In this document: positions 51,796 to 59,887 of the stretch, piece by piece
Numbering within the stretch: the first letter of the stretch is position 1
Layout of the letters: every line of letters begins with the position of its first letter
Assembly: GCA_030649945.1 (NCBI GenBank)
Contig: JAUSFE010000057.1
Location: 1-64,000, forward strand
Source of the DNA: Dehalococcoidia bacterium
Lineage (GTDB): Bacteria; Chloroflexota; Dehalococcoidia; SM23-28-2; RBG-16-64-32
Direction: 5' to 3'
Length of the DNA stretch: 64,000 nt
Notes under the pieces: generated by a model
The model's input: the letters and a program-made list of their open reading frames with translations, nothing else
Told to the model about the DNA's origin: nothing
Databases searched by the model: none
Made by a program: the position numbers and the translations under genes

Positions 51796-53112
51796 CTATG
51801 CCTTTGCCGAAACGGCCAAGCGATCGAACCACAGCGGCGACGTAAACAGGGAGCCGCCCACCCAGCGGCCTTCGCTCCCGATGGCGACGAGGCGCCGGAG
51901 CGCCTCGTGCACGTTCCCCGCCACCATCGTGTCCTTCACCCGCCCCACAATTTCACCGTTCTCTATTTTATACCCAAGGAGCACGTTCCCGGAGAAATCG
52001 CCGCCCATCACGTTCCCCTGGCCCGCTCCCATAAGCTCCTCCACCACCAGCCCTTCCTTGACGCCGCGCACCATCTCCGCGAACGTCGTGTCCCCCGTCT
52101 CCAGCATCAGCGTCGTGGTGGAGATCGAAGGCTGGCTGGTGAGCGAGCGCTCCGCGCTGCCGGTGGTCTCGGCCCCGGCCAGGCCCGCCGTCTGCAGGTC
52201 GTACAGGAAGGCGCGCACCACGCCCTTCTCAATCAGCGGTATGCGCCGGCTGGGGACGCCTTCGTCATCGACGGGGCGCGCCGCCGGCCGGAAGGAGATC
52301 GTCGCGTCGTCGTACATCGAGAAGCGGGTGTCGTACATCTCTTTGCCCAGGCACCCGGCGAGCGGCGACTGAGCCTGGTGCACCATCCGCCCGGAGAAGG
52401 CGATGGTGAGCGGGCCGGCCAGCGCCTCCGCCACGCCGATTGCAGTGAAGATCACCGGCAGCTCCGCCGTGCGGGTGACGGCGTTGCGCCGGCAGTAATC
52501 CAGCTGGCGCTTCACGGTGCTCTCCATGCCCTTGAGGTCCAGGTGCGCGCGGCAGGACGCGTCGGCATCGCCGACGAACAGCATGTCCGTGCCTCGGATG
52601 AGGGTGCCGTTGACCCACGCGCTGTAGCCGGAGCTGCGATAGCTGAAGCGGCCGCCGTTACTGTTGGCCAGCGTCACCGTCTGCACGCTGCGGCGCACGG
52701 AGGCGTCGCAGACCAGCTCCGGCTCGGCGGCACGCACGGCGTCGATGAGCGACTGGCCCGTGTGGACCATCTCGTCCACGGCCAGCGCCTCGGTCGGCGG
52801 GTCGTAGGTTTCGACGCCCGGGGCCTCGGCCGTGCCCGGGAAGTCCAGGCGCGCCTCCGGCCCGAACGGCGCCGTCTCGAGGGCGGCGGCGACGAGGTCA
52901 TCGACATCGCCCGGGCGGGTGCTGGACGCGAAGCCGATGCGGCCGTTGGCGATCACGCGCAGGGCGACGCCGCTGGAGTGGCGGCTGTTCAGCTCCTTCA
53001 GGCGGTTGGCCTCGAAGCGCACGGGCGTCTCCTCGCCGGCGAGGTGGAAGACCTCCGCCTGCTGCGCGCCGGCGCGGCGGGCGGCGGCGAGGATGGGTTC
53101 GGGGTCAGGCAT
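51796..53112 (-). CDS. tldE: TldE/PmbA-family metalloprotease subunit
   Basis: A 438-residue partner of TldD; TldD/TldE together form a metalloprotease acting on unfolded peptides (microcin maturation, CcdA turnover in E. coli). It has AQQAEVFHLAGEETPVRFEA at the N-terminus, FSGRMVHQAQSPLAG and a C-terminal GGDFSGNVLLGYKIENGE. It lacks the HExxxH motif, as expected for TldE. A duplicated, slightly diverged copy of its 5' end lies at 53826-53935. TldD is encoded upstream, separated by two toxin-antitoxin modules. Confidence 0.93.
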   Translation of the reverse strand: MPDPEPILAAARRAGAQQAEVFHLAGEETPVRFEANRLKELNSRHSSGVALRVIANGRIGFASSTRPGDVDDLVAAALETAPFGPEARLDFPGTAEAPGVETYDPPTEALAVDEMVHTGQSLIDAVRAAEPELVCDASVRRSVQTVTLANSNGGRFSYRSSGYSAWVNGTLIRGTDMLFVGDADASCRAHLDLKGMESTVKRQLDYCRRNAVTRTAELPVIFTAIGVAEALAGPLTIAFSGRMVHQAQSPLAGCLGKEMYDTRFSMYDDATISFRPAARPVDDEGVPSRRIPLIEKGVVRAFLYDLQTAGLAGAETTGSAERSLTSQPSISTTTLMLETGDTTFAEMVRGVKEGLVVEELMGAGQGNVMGGDFSGNVLLGYKIENGEIVGRVKDTMVAGNVHEALRRLVAIGSEGRWVGGSLFTSPLWFDRLAVSAKA

Positions 53113-53419
53113 GGGATTGCCTCAACCGCAGTTTCTCGACGTGGAAGAGTCGCGCCCCGTGAATGACGGTCAAAACCTCAACTTCATCGGACAAGGTACG
53201 ATACATGAGGCGGTAGTTGCCCACGATTATCTCTCGAAGGTCCGGATCGCCCGCCTCCGGTACAACTCTACCGGAAGCCGGAAAGGGGGCGAGACGGTCA
53301 GCAGCCGCGTAGATCCGCCGACCCATGGCCTGTGCAGACCGCGCCGAATCCTCTGCTATGAATCGGCAGATGTGCTCAACATCTGCAATCGCAGCGCCCA
53401 ACCATATTACTCGAGCCAA
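53105..53419 (-). CDS. ParE/RelE-family toxin, module 1
   Basis: A 104-residue RelE/ParE-superfamily toxin: VIWLGAAIADVEHICRFIAE, RLAPFPASGRVVPE (typical PxxGRxVPE), LREIIVGNYRLMYR and VLTVIHGARLF. The start overlaps the upstream antitoxin by 13 bases; the 3' end overlaps the tldE start by 8 bases. Paralogue of the toxin at 53931-54242, with roughly 40-45% visible identity. Confidence 0.9.
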   Translation of the reverse strand: MARVIWLGAAIADVEHICRFIAEDSARSAQAMGRRIYAAADRLAPFPASGRVVPEAGDPDLREIIVGNYRLMYRTLSDEVEVLTVIHGARLFHVEKLRLRQSHA

Positions 53420-53802
53420 TGCTTCAGGCGCTCGCGCGCTTCTTCATGCGATATCTTGTTTCCCGCCGCAGACTCCGCCAGAGCCCGCTCTATTTTCAGG
53501 ACAACATAGACCCGATACTCAATGTCCTCGGCAGTAGCGTCATCCGGCAATCTCGCCAGTGACTGCACCACTTTGCGTTTGATTCCCTCGTTTGCGTCTT
53601 CTTCCGCTTGCCAGCTCCGTATGCGCTCTAGCAGTTCTTCATGAGGGATCACGCGCCCGGCTTCACTGTCCGCAAGGCCCTGCTCTATTCCCAGGATGTA
53701 CCCAAGATGCTCAGCGAAGTCCTGTACTGTCGCATCCTCTGGCAGTTCACTGAGGGATTCTATGAGCTGCGTCTTCGTAAGCTTCTTGTGCTGTGTGGCC
53801 AT
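53407..53802 (-). CDS. Double-domain antitoxin, module 1
   Basis: A 131-residue protein from ATG 53802 (GGAG 8 bases upstream). It consists of two tandem copies of a roughly 60-residue antitoxin unit: TKTQLIESLSELPEDATVQD ... PHEELLERIRSW and IKRKVVQSLARLPDDATAED ... SHEEARERLKHWLE. The single-unit antitoxin of module 2 matches each half. This looks like a fusion of two antitoxins, or an internal duplication. Confidence 0.85.
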   Translation of the reverse strand: MATQHKKLTKTQLIESLSELPEDATVQDFAEHLGYILGIEQGLADSEAGRVIPHEELLERIRSWQAEEDANEGIKRKVVQSLARLPDDATAEDIEYRVYVVLKIERALAESAAGNKISHEEARERLKHWLE

Positions 53803-53825
53803 GCCGATCTCCACGTCCTATTCTA

Positions 53826-53935
53826 CATCGGTCTCAAGCCGCACTGGCGTCCCCTCGCCGGCGAGGTGGAACACCTCCGCCTGCTGAGCGCCGGCGCGCC
53901 GGGCGGCGGTGAGGATGGGTTCGGGGTCAGTCATC
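53826..53935 (-). pseudogene. Duplicated 5' end of tldE
   Basis: An ATG at 53935 begins MTDPEPILTAARRAGAQQAE, VFHLAGEGTPVRLETD, and soon meets a stop; the intact tldE begins MPDPEPILAAARRAGAQQAE, VFHLAGEETPVRFEAN. The two are about 90% identical in DNA. This fragment lies between the two toxin-antitoxin modules. Confidence 0.9.
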
Positions 53936-54242
53936 TTCCACGAATTCTGGCGACCATCGATCGCCGGAGCCGGCGAGCGCCATGCACGACGGCCAGCACG
54001 TCAACCCGTTCGTCGCCATACTCGTAGATGATCCGATAGCTGTGCACCACGACTTCCCTGATACTCTGCGTCCTGAACTCGGGTACGACGCGGCCGGAAC
54101 GCGGAAACTCGGCGAGGCGCCTGGTGGCGCGAACCATTCTGTGCGCGATTTCAGAGGCTATCGCTGCGGAGTCACGCTTGATGAAGAGGACGATGTCCCT
54201 GAGGTCCATGTGGGCCTGTGGGCTCCAGACTACTCGAGCCAC
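53931..54242 (-). CDS. ParE/RelE-family toxin, module 2
   Basis: A 103-residue toxin: VVWSPQAHMDLRDIVLFIKR, RRLAEFPRSGRVVPEF, IREVVVHSYRIIYEYG and VLAVVHGARRL. It overlaps the end of its antitoxin gene by 13 bases and the duplicated tldE start by 5 bases. Full length, conserved core; expected to be active. Confidence 0.9.
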   Translation of the reverse strand: MARVVWSPQAHMDLRDIVLFIKRDSAAIASEIAHRMVRATRRLAEFPRSGRVVPEFRTQSIREVVVHSYRIIYEYGDERVDVLAVVHGARRLRRSMVARIRGR

Positions 54243-54436
54243 TGCTTCAAGGACTCTTCGACTTCCCCCTGGCTGACGCCCTTCCCTTCGTGAATCTCGG
54301 CCATGCCCTTGCCCACCTTCAACGCCAGGTAGACAGCATCCACCGCCTCTTCGATGCTAGCGTCTTCGGGCAAATTCGAGACCGCCCGCTCGAGCAACTG
54401 TTTTGGCGTGGTTCTCGTCGTTCTCGCTATCGCCAT
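54230..54436 (-). CDS. Single-domain antitoxin, module 2
   Basis: A 68-residue protein from ATG 54436 (earlier in-frame ATGs at 54457 and 54493 exist). ARTTRTTPKQLLERAVSNLP, EDASIEEAVDAVYLALKVGK and VSQGEVEESLKQWLE match each half of the double-domain antitoxin of module 1. Directly upstream of, and overlapping, the module 2 toxin. Confidence 0.85.
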   Translation of the reverse strand: MAIARTTRTTPKQLLERAVSNLPEDASIEEAVDAVYLALKVGKGMAEIHEGKGVSQGEVEESLKQWLE

Positions 54437-54520
54437 CGTAGACTCCTTCGCCGTCATTGTACCGCCGCAGTTGGCCACGCAGTTTATTGCCATTCACAGG
54501 ACGCGCGTTGTGTGGAGGCC

Positions 54521-55936
54521 CTACCTCTCCCCCACCACGCAGTCCTGGATGCGTATGTGCGGCGACCCGTTGCTGACCGGCAGCGGCATCTGGCCCATCT
54601 TGCCGCAGCCGCCGCCCTGGTTCCAGCCGCGGGGCTCGCCGTCCCCGCTGGGGACCTCCATGTCGTTGCCGAGGGCGTCGATGTTCAGCAACGTGGAGAA
54701 GAGGTTGCCGGTCAGCTTCGGCGGGCGCAGCAGCTCGGCGATCTTGCCGTCGCGGATCATGTACGCCTCGCCGGCGGAGAAGGTGAACATCTCCATGCTC
54801 GTGGTGCCGCCGAACCAGTTGCGGGCGTACACGCCCTCCTTGATGTCCGCGATCAGCTCCTCGAAGTCCAGCGTCCCCGGCTCGATGTACGTGTTCGTCA
54901 TGCGCACAATCGGCGGGAAGCGGTAGTCCAGCGCCCGCGCGTTGCCGCTCAGCGGCTCGCCCATCTTGCCCGCCGTCTCGCGCGAGTGGAGGCGGCCCAC
55001 CAGGATGCCGTCCCGGATCAGATCGGTCTTACGAGCGGGCACGCCCTCGTCGTCGTAGCGGTAGCTGCCGCGCAGGCCCGGCACGGCGGCCCCGTCCGCG
55101 ATGTTCAGGTGCGGCTGCCCGAACCGCCGGCCCAGCACCATGATCTCCTTCATGCGTTCGTTCTCGTACACGTGATCTGACTCCGAGAGGTGGCCGAACG
55201 CCTCGTGGCAGAAGACGCCCGCCAGCACCGGGTCGAGCACCACGGGGTAAGTCCCCGCTTTGACGTACGACGCGGAGAGCAGCTCCACCGCCCGCCGGCC
55301 CAGCCCCCGCGCCGTCTCCTCCATCTCCTCGATGTACGTGAAATCGCCCAGCGCCCCCAGGCTCATGCTCGACTGCTGCATGTCGCCGTTCTTGCGCGCC
55401 GTGGCCGCAAGCCGGGAGACGACGTCGATGCGCTCCTGCTCGATGTACGAGCCCTCGCTGCTGGCGAAGACCACCCGCTTGTGCGCGTCCGAGTAGACGA
55501 TGTTCGTGCTGGTCACGCCCGCGGTGGAGAGCATGAGGTCGTTGTAGCCGTCCAGCAGCTCCTTCTTGCGGGCCAGCGGTATCGCCCGCGGGTCGCGGCG
55601 GACGTACAGCGGCACGATGTCGGTCACGGGCGCCACCTCCGCCAGCCGGCTGCGCTCCCCGCCTCCGCCTGAGGCGGACCGCGCCTGGCTCACGGCCTCG
55701 GCCACGCGCTCCCGCAGACCTGCCGGGTCGTTAAAGCTGACGAAACCCCAGCCGCCGTTAACCAGCGCCCGCGCGTTGCCGCCGAAGCTGAGCGTGCGGC
55801 CTATCTCCTCCAGCTCGCGGCCCCGGTACACAAGGCGGTTCGTCGCCGTGTCGTCCATGCGGATCTCGGCATAGTCGGCGGCGTGCCCTTGCAGGGCAGC
55901 CTCGATCTCGTCACGCGGCACCAGTTGGTCAGCCAT
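54521..55936 (-). CDS. tldD: TldD-family metalloprotease
   Basis: A 471-residue zinc protease, catalytic partner of TldE. Zinc motif HEAFGHLSESDHVYE (about 242-256; HExxxH) is intact, and GMGEPLSGNARALDYR plus CGKMGQMPLPVSNGSPHIRI (CGKMGQMPLPVS) match the family C-terminus. Its start codon lies in a heptamer array (TCAGCCA units). The tldD-tldE operon is interrupted here by toxin-antitoxin genes. Confidence 0.94.
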   Translation of the reverse strand: MADQLVPRDEIEAALQGHAADYAEIRMDDTATNRLVYRGRELEEIGRTLSFGGNARALVNGGWGFVSFNDPAGLRERVAEAVSQARSASGGGGERSRLAEVAPVTDIVPLYVRRDPRAIPLARKKELLDGYNDLMLSTAGVTSTNIVYSDAHKRVVFASSEGSYIEQERIDVVSRLAATARKNGDMQQSSMSLGALGDFTYIEEMEETARGLGRRAVELLSASYVKAGTYPVVLDPVLAGVFCHEAFGHLSESDHVYENERMKEIMVLGRRFGQPHLNIADGAAVPGLRGSYRYDDEGVPARKTDLIRDGILVGRLHSRETAGKMGEPLSGNARALDYRFPPIVRMTNTYIEPGTLDFEELIADIKEGVYARNWFGGTTSMEMFTFSAGEAYMIRDGKIAELLRPPKLTGNLFSTLLNIDALGNDMEVPSGDGEPRGWNQGGGCGKMGQMPLPVSNGSPHIRIQDCVVGER

Positions 55937-55970
55937 CAGCGGTCAGCCATCAGCGATCAGCGATCAGCAT
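55929..55970. repeat. Heptamer array (TCAGCGA) at the tldD start
   Basis: TCAGCCA, TCAGCGG, TCAGCCA, TCAGCGA, TCAGCGA, TCAGCAT: six in-phase heptamers. The tldD start codon (55936-55934, minus strand) is contained in the first two units, so codons 1-2 are repeat-derived. Confidence 0.9.
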
Positions 55971-56566
55971 GGCCGCTCGCGGCCACCCCGAAGGATGAAA
56001 AAGGTGCCGAACTCCGCGATCCGAAAGGGAAAACCGCCGGGCGAACGCCGGCCCACCCCAGGTTCTGCGGGAAGAGCGTTGTCGCCCGATGCGGGGAGTG
56101 GGCGCTCCGCAGAATGACAGACGTGGAGGGCACCGCTATCTGGAGGGGAAAACCGCCGGGCGAACGCTGGCCCCGCCCTAGGTTCTGCGGGAAGAGCGTT
56201 GTCGCCCGATGCGGGGAGTGGGCGCTCCGCAGAATGACAGACGTGGAGGGCACCGGTATCTGGAGGGGAAAACCGCCGGGCGAACGCTGGCCCCGCCCCA
56301 GGTTCTGCGGGAAGAGCGTTGTCGCTCGCTGCGGGGAGTGGGCGCTCCGCAGAATGACAGACGAGGAGCCCCTGGCGAGCGCGGGCCACCCTTCGCGCCG
56401 AACGAACGCCCAGCCCCTCACCGGATTCCGCGCGAACTCGCCCTATCGCGCGCTGCAGGCGTCTGGCTGCGCGGAATGACAGAGCGCCCGGGCGTCCGCA
56501 CGGTAGAGCGAACAGAGCCCGTGGCAACTCCCAGTTCCCAGTTCCGGGTTCCAAGTTCCAACCCCC
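55971..56566 (-). repeat. 600-bp repeat block: 3 tandem ~120-bp element copies G, a 4th diverged copy, heptamers
   Basis: Three near-identical units begin near 56031, 56151 and 56271 (AACCGCCGGGCGAACG) and each contain, on the minus strand, GTCATTCTGCGGAGCGCCC, GCGACAACGC and GCAGAACCTGGGG. A fourth, diverged unit (56380-56480) has GTCATTCCGCGCAGC and TTCGCGCGGAATCCGG. At 56532-56559 lie heptamers CAGTTCC, CAGTTCC, GGGTTCC, AAGTTCC just after the plsY stop. No coding gene supported. Confidence 0.85.
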
Positions 56567-57223
56567 TCACGTGACCCTGCCGCGCGATCTCCGCCGCGGC
56601 TCCGCCTCCGCGGGCTGGCCCACCTTCGGCTCCGTGCCTTTGATCAGGCGCTTGATGTTGCCGAGATGGGTGATTATGACGAAGAACGTGGCGAAGGCGC
56701 CGAATACCGCCTGGGAATAGGTGTAATCGCTAATGTGGAAGAGGGCCAGCAGCAGCAGGACCAGCGCGCCCAGGGGCACGGTGACCATGGACATTACGGA
56801 CATGTAGCGCAGCGCCAGCACGATGAACAGGCCGACAGCGACCATGGAGACGGCCAGCGGCATGGCCAACGCCGCGTAGACGCCGAACGAAACGGCGACG
56901 CCGCGCCCGCCCCGGAAGCCGATGTAAACGGGGAAGTCATGCCCCAGGACCGCAGCGATGCCGGACGCCACCTGCAGGTCATGCGTTTGAAACAACTGCC
57001 AGGTAACGAACACCGGCACGTAGCCCTTCAGCGCGTCCGCCACCATGACGGCCACGAACGGCCACCTGCCCAGCACGCGCAGGACGTTGGTGGCGCCGAT
57101 CACCTTGCTGCCGTGCTCGCGGATGTCTATGCCGCGCAACACGCGGCCGGCGATGTAGCCGCTGGGGATCGCGCCGATCAGGTAGGAGGCTACAACGACA
57201 ACCGCCAGCTCCCACGGGCTCAT
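56567..57223 (-). CDS. plsY: Glycerol-3-phosphate acyltransferase PlsY
   Basis: A 218-residue membrane acyltransferase that makes lysophosphatidate from acyl-phosphate. Signature SYLIGAIPSGYIAGRVLRGIDIREHGS (IGAIPSGYI, REHGS), GATNVLRVLG and GHDFPVYIGFRGGRGVA (FRGGRGVA). Five or more hydrophobic helices. The ATG overlaps the der stop by 4 bases; last gene of the argF-cdaA-cdaR-der-plsY run. Confidence 0.95.
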   Translation of the reverse strand: MSPWELAVVVVASYLIGAIPSGYIAGRVLRGIDIREHGSKVIGATNVLRVLGRWPFVAVMVADALKGYVPVFVTWQLFQTHDLQVASGIAAVLGHDFPVYIGFRGGRGVAVSFGVYAALAMPLAVSMVAVGLFIVLALRYMSVMSMVTVPLGALVLLLLALFHISDYTYSQAVFGAFATFFVIITHLGNIKRLIKGTEPKVGQPAEAEPRRRSRGRVT

Positions 57224-58599
57224 TCGCGCCTGCTCCGGAACTCCAGCTTGATCGCCGTCCCTTCAAACCCGAAGCGCCGCCTGAAGTGGTTCTCCAGGTA
57301 GCGCCGGTAAGAGAAGTGTATCAGGCTCGCGTCGTTCGCGAAGAACACGAACGTCGGCGGCCGGATCTCTGCCTGTGTGGCGTATTTTATCCTCACCGCC
57401 CGCCGTCCGGGAGACGGCGGCGGGTGCGCCGCCACGGCCTCCCGCAGAGCGGCGTTGACCTCTGACGTGGGAATGCGCAGGGAGCGCGTCTCCCCTATCT
57501 CCAGCGCCAGGTCCAGCAGTCCACCTACGTTCAGGCCCGTCTTGGCGGAGACGAACGCCAGCGGCGCCCACGGCGTAAACTTCAGCCGCCGCAGCACCTT
57601 CCGCGCGTACTCTTCCCGGTTCTCCTCCGTGTCCTCTACCACGTCCCATTTGTTCAGCGCCACAATCATGCCCTTAGAGGCGTCCGCCACGTGCCCCGCA
57701 ATGTGCAGGTCCTGCGCCGCCAGCTTCTCGGTCGCGTCCAGGACAAGGACCGCTATATCGCAGCGCTCGATCGCCTCCCGGGCGCGCATCACGCTGTACT
57801 TCTCGATGCCGCGCTCCACTTTGCCCGGCCTGCGGATGCCGGCCGTATCGATCAGCACCAGCGGCAGGTCCTTGTAGACGAACGGCGTGTCCACGGCATC
57901 TCGCGTGGTGCCAGACTGTTCGCTGACGATGACGCGCTCCTGCCCCAGGACGGCGTTGACCAGCGCCGACTTGCCAACGTTCGGCCGCCCGACGACGGCC
58001 AGGCGCAGCTGCCCGGCGGCCGCTTCCCCGCCGGCCGGGGGCAGCAGCTCAATGAGCCGGTCCTTGAGCTCCCGCACGCCGGCGTCGTGGTGCGCGCTCA
58101 CGGGAAACGGGTCCCCCAGGCCCAGCTCGTAGAACTCCACCGCGGCCTCGCCCCGGCGCGGGTTGTCCGCCTTGTTCGCGACGAGCACCACCGGCTTTGG
58201 AGCCTGCCCTGAGCCCGGCCGCAGGGTGCGGCGCAGGATCTCGGCAATCTCGGAGTCCATGGCCGTCACGCCGGCGGTCACGTCCACCAGAAAGAGGATC
58301 ACGTCCGCCTCCACCATTGCCGTCTCTACCTGTTCCCGAATTAGCGCGCTGTAGCCTTCCTCGGCCCGCGGCACCAGCCCACCGGTATCGATGATGACGA
58401 ACGCGCGGTCCCGCCACTCTGCCTCGCCGTAGAGGCGGTCCCGCGTCGTCCCCGGGATGTCCTCGACGATCGCCTGGCGGGCGCCGACAAGCCGGTTGAA
58501 GAGCGTGGACTTGCCGACGTTCGGCCGGCCCACAATGGCCGCAACCGGCCGGGTGAATCCGGTACCGATGGGCGCGGCATCTGTCCCGGCGCCGGCCAC
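57220..58599 (-). CDS. der: GTPase Der (EngA)
   Basis: A 459-residue double GTPase for 50S ribosome assembly. Two G domains: GRPNVGKSTLFNRL (about 24-37) with DTGG and NKADN, and GRPNVGKSALVNAVLG (about 204-219) with DTAGIRRPG and NKWD; the C-terminal KH-like domain ends with KLEFRSRRE. Both G1 motifs are complete. Confidence 0.96.
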   Translation of the reverse strand: MAGAGTDAAPIGTGFTRPVAAIVGRPNVGKSTLFNRLVGARQAIVEDIPGTTRDRLYGEAEWRDRAFVIIDTGGLVPRAEEGYSALIREQVETAMVEADVILFLVDVTAGVTAMDSEIAEILRRTLRPGSGQAPKPVVLVANKADNPRRGEAAVEFYELGLGDPFPVSAHHDAGVRELKDRLIELLPPAGGEAAAGQLRLAVVGRPNVGKSALVNAVLGQERVIVSEQSGTTRDAVDTPFVYKDLPLVLIDTAGIRRPGKVERGIEKYSVMRAREAIERCDIAVLVLDATEKLAAQDLHIAGHVADASKGMIVALNKWDVVEDTEENREEYARKVLRRLKFTPWAPLAFVSAKTGLNVGGLLDLALEIGETRSLRIPTSEVNAALREAVAAHPPPSPGRRAVRIKYATQAEIRPPTFVFFANDASLIHFSYRRYLENHFRRRFGFEGTAIKLEFRSRRE

Positions 58600-58601
58600 C
58601 G

Positions 58602-59873
58602 CTACCTCTTCTCCAGCGTCACGTCAATCTCCTGGGGAGAGAAGGCGCGCAGTTCCAGGTTCTGGGGCGGGGCGACCTTGATGCTCAGCCGGTGGGTGCC
58701 CGCTCCCCGGTCCTTCAGGTCCACTGTGACCGGGATCCCGTCCGGGGTCAGCAGGCGCAGTATCGGCAGCGGGCCGAAGAGCGTGACCTCCACCGAGGGC
58801 AGGGCGCCCTGCATGCTCAACCCCTCGCCCAGGTTGGCGGCGGACACCGGCACCAGGAACCTGGCGAGCCCCTGCGCCGGGTCGATCTTCACGGTCACCG
58901 TGACCACCGGCACGCCGCCGCTGACGGTGGCGCCGGAGGGCACGTCCAGGGAGACTGTCCGCACCACATCGTCGGTGGCGCTCGCGATGTCGACGGGGCG
59001 GGTGGGGATGGACACCGCGCCCTCGATGAACGCCCGCGAGCCGCGCACGCTCACCGCGGACGGGTTCGCGCTGACGGCGACGACGTTGTACCCATCCGCC
59101 ACGGAGCCGCTCAACTGCGGGCTGACGGCCAGCGAGCGGCTGAACTGCTCCTGGCGAATCTCGATGCTCACGTCCACAATCGCCGGCGCCAGCGAGACAC
59201 CCAGCACCAGGAAGTCCCGCTGGTCCCGCGCGACCAGGCGCACGCCCTGGCGCACAGACTCAGTGCGGCCCTCGATATCGATTACGGCGACGGCCTGCGA
59301 GACCTTGTCCACCTCCTCCTGCGGCCCGCTGACGAGAACGGTGCTATCGGCCGGCAGCGGGGCGCCCATGGTGTATCCCGGCGGCGGACCGCCCTGCGCC
59401 TCCACCAGCACATCCACAGACTTCGTGGTCAGTGGCGACAGCGTGACGCTGATCTGTCCCGGCAGCACACCCTCCACCCGCAGGCCACCGCGGCTCGTCA
59501 GCGGCCGCGCCTCCACCGCCAGGTCGTACACCCCCACCGCCAGCCCATCCAGGTCCACCGTCACCTCGAAGTCCGCTGCCGTCAGGCTGTCGAAGACATC
59601 GTCCGCCACGCGCACGCGCGCCCGCACCGACGCCAGCGGCTCCGCCACGGCCACGTCCGCCGGCACGTTGACGGGCTGCACGGCGATATCGATGGGCAGC
59701 ACCCGCGTGCGAGTGGGATTGTCCGTATCCGTGACGAAGATCCAGAGGCCGAAGGCGAGCACGACGGAGAGGACCGCCAGCCCGCTGTTCTCACGCACGG
59801 ACCTGGCCGCGGGACGGACGAGGGAGACGACGACCTGCACTGTCTCCCGGAATAGGCGGCTGATCTGCTCCAC
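58602..59873 (-). CDS. cdaR: YbbR-domain protein (CdaR-like regulator)
   Basis: A 423-residue membrane-anchored protein. One transmembrane helix near residues 29-47 (LAVLSVVLAFGLWIFVT) is followed by about four YbbR domains outside the membrane. In Firmicutes CdaR binds and regulates the c-di-AMP synthase CdaA, encoded here 14 bp upstream. Same arrangement (cdaA-cdaR) supports that role; glmM, often third, is not linked. Confidence 0.9.
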   Translation of the reverse strand: MEQISRLFRETVQVVVSLVRPAARSVRENSGLAVLSVVLAFGLWIFVTDTDNPTRTRVLPIDIAVQPVNVPADVAVAEPLASVRARVRVADDVFDSLTAADFEVTVDLDGLAVGVYDLAVEARPLTSRGGLRVEGVLPGQISVTLSPLTTKSVDVLVEAQGGPPPGYTMGAPLPADSTVLVSGPQEEVDKVSQAVAVIDIEGRTESVRQGVRLVARDQRDFLVLGVSLAPAIVDVSIEIRQEQFSRSLAVSPQLSGSVADGYNVVAVSANPSAVSVRGSRAFIEGAVSIPTRPVDIASATDDVVRTVSLDVPSGATVSGGVPVVTVTVKIDPAQGLARFLVPVSAANLGEGLSMQGALPSVEVTLFGPLPILRLLTPDGIPVTVDLKDRGAGTHRLSIKVAPPQNLELRAFSPQEIDVTLEKR

Positions 59874-59887
59874 GGCTCAGCCCCCGG

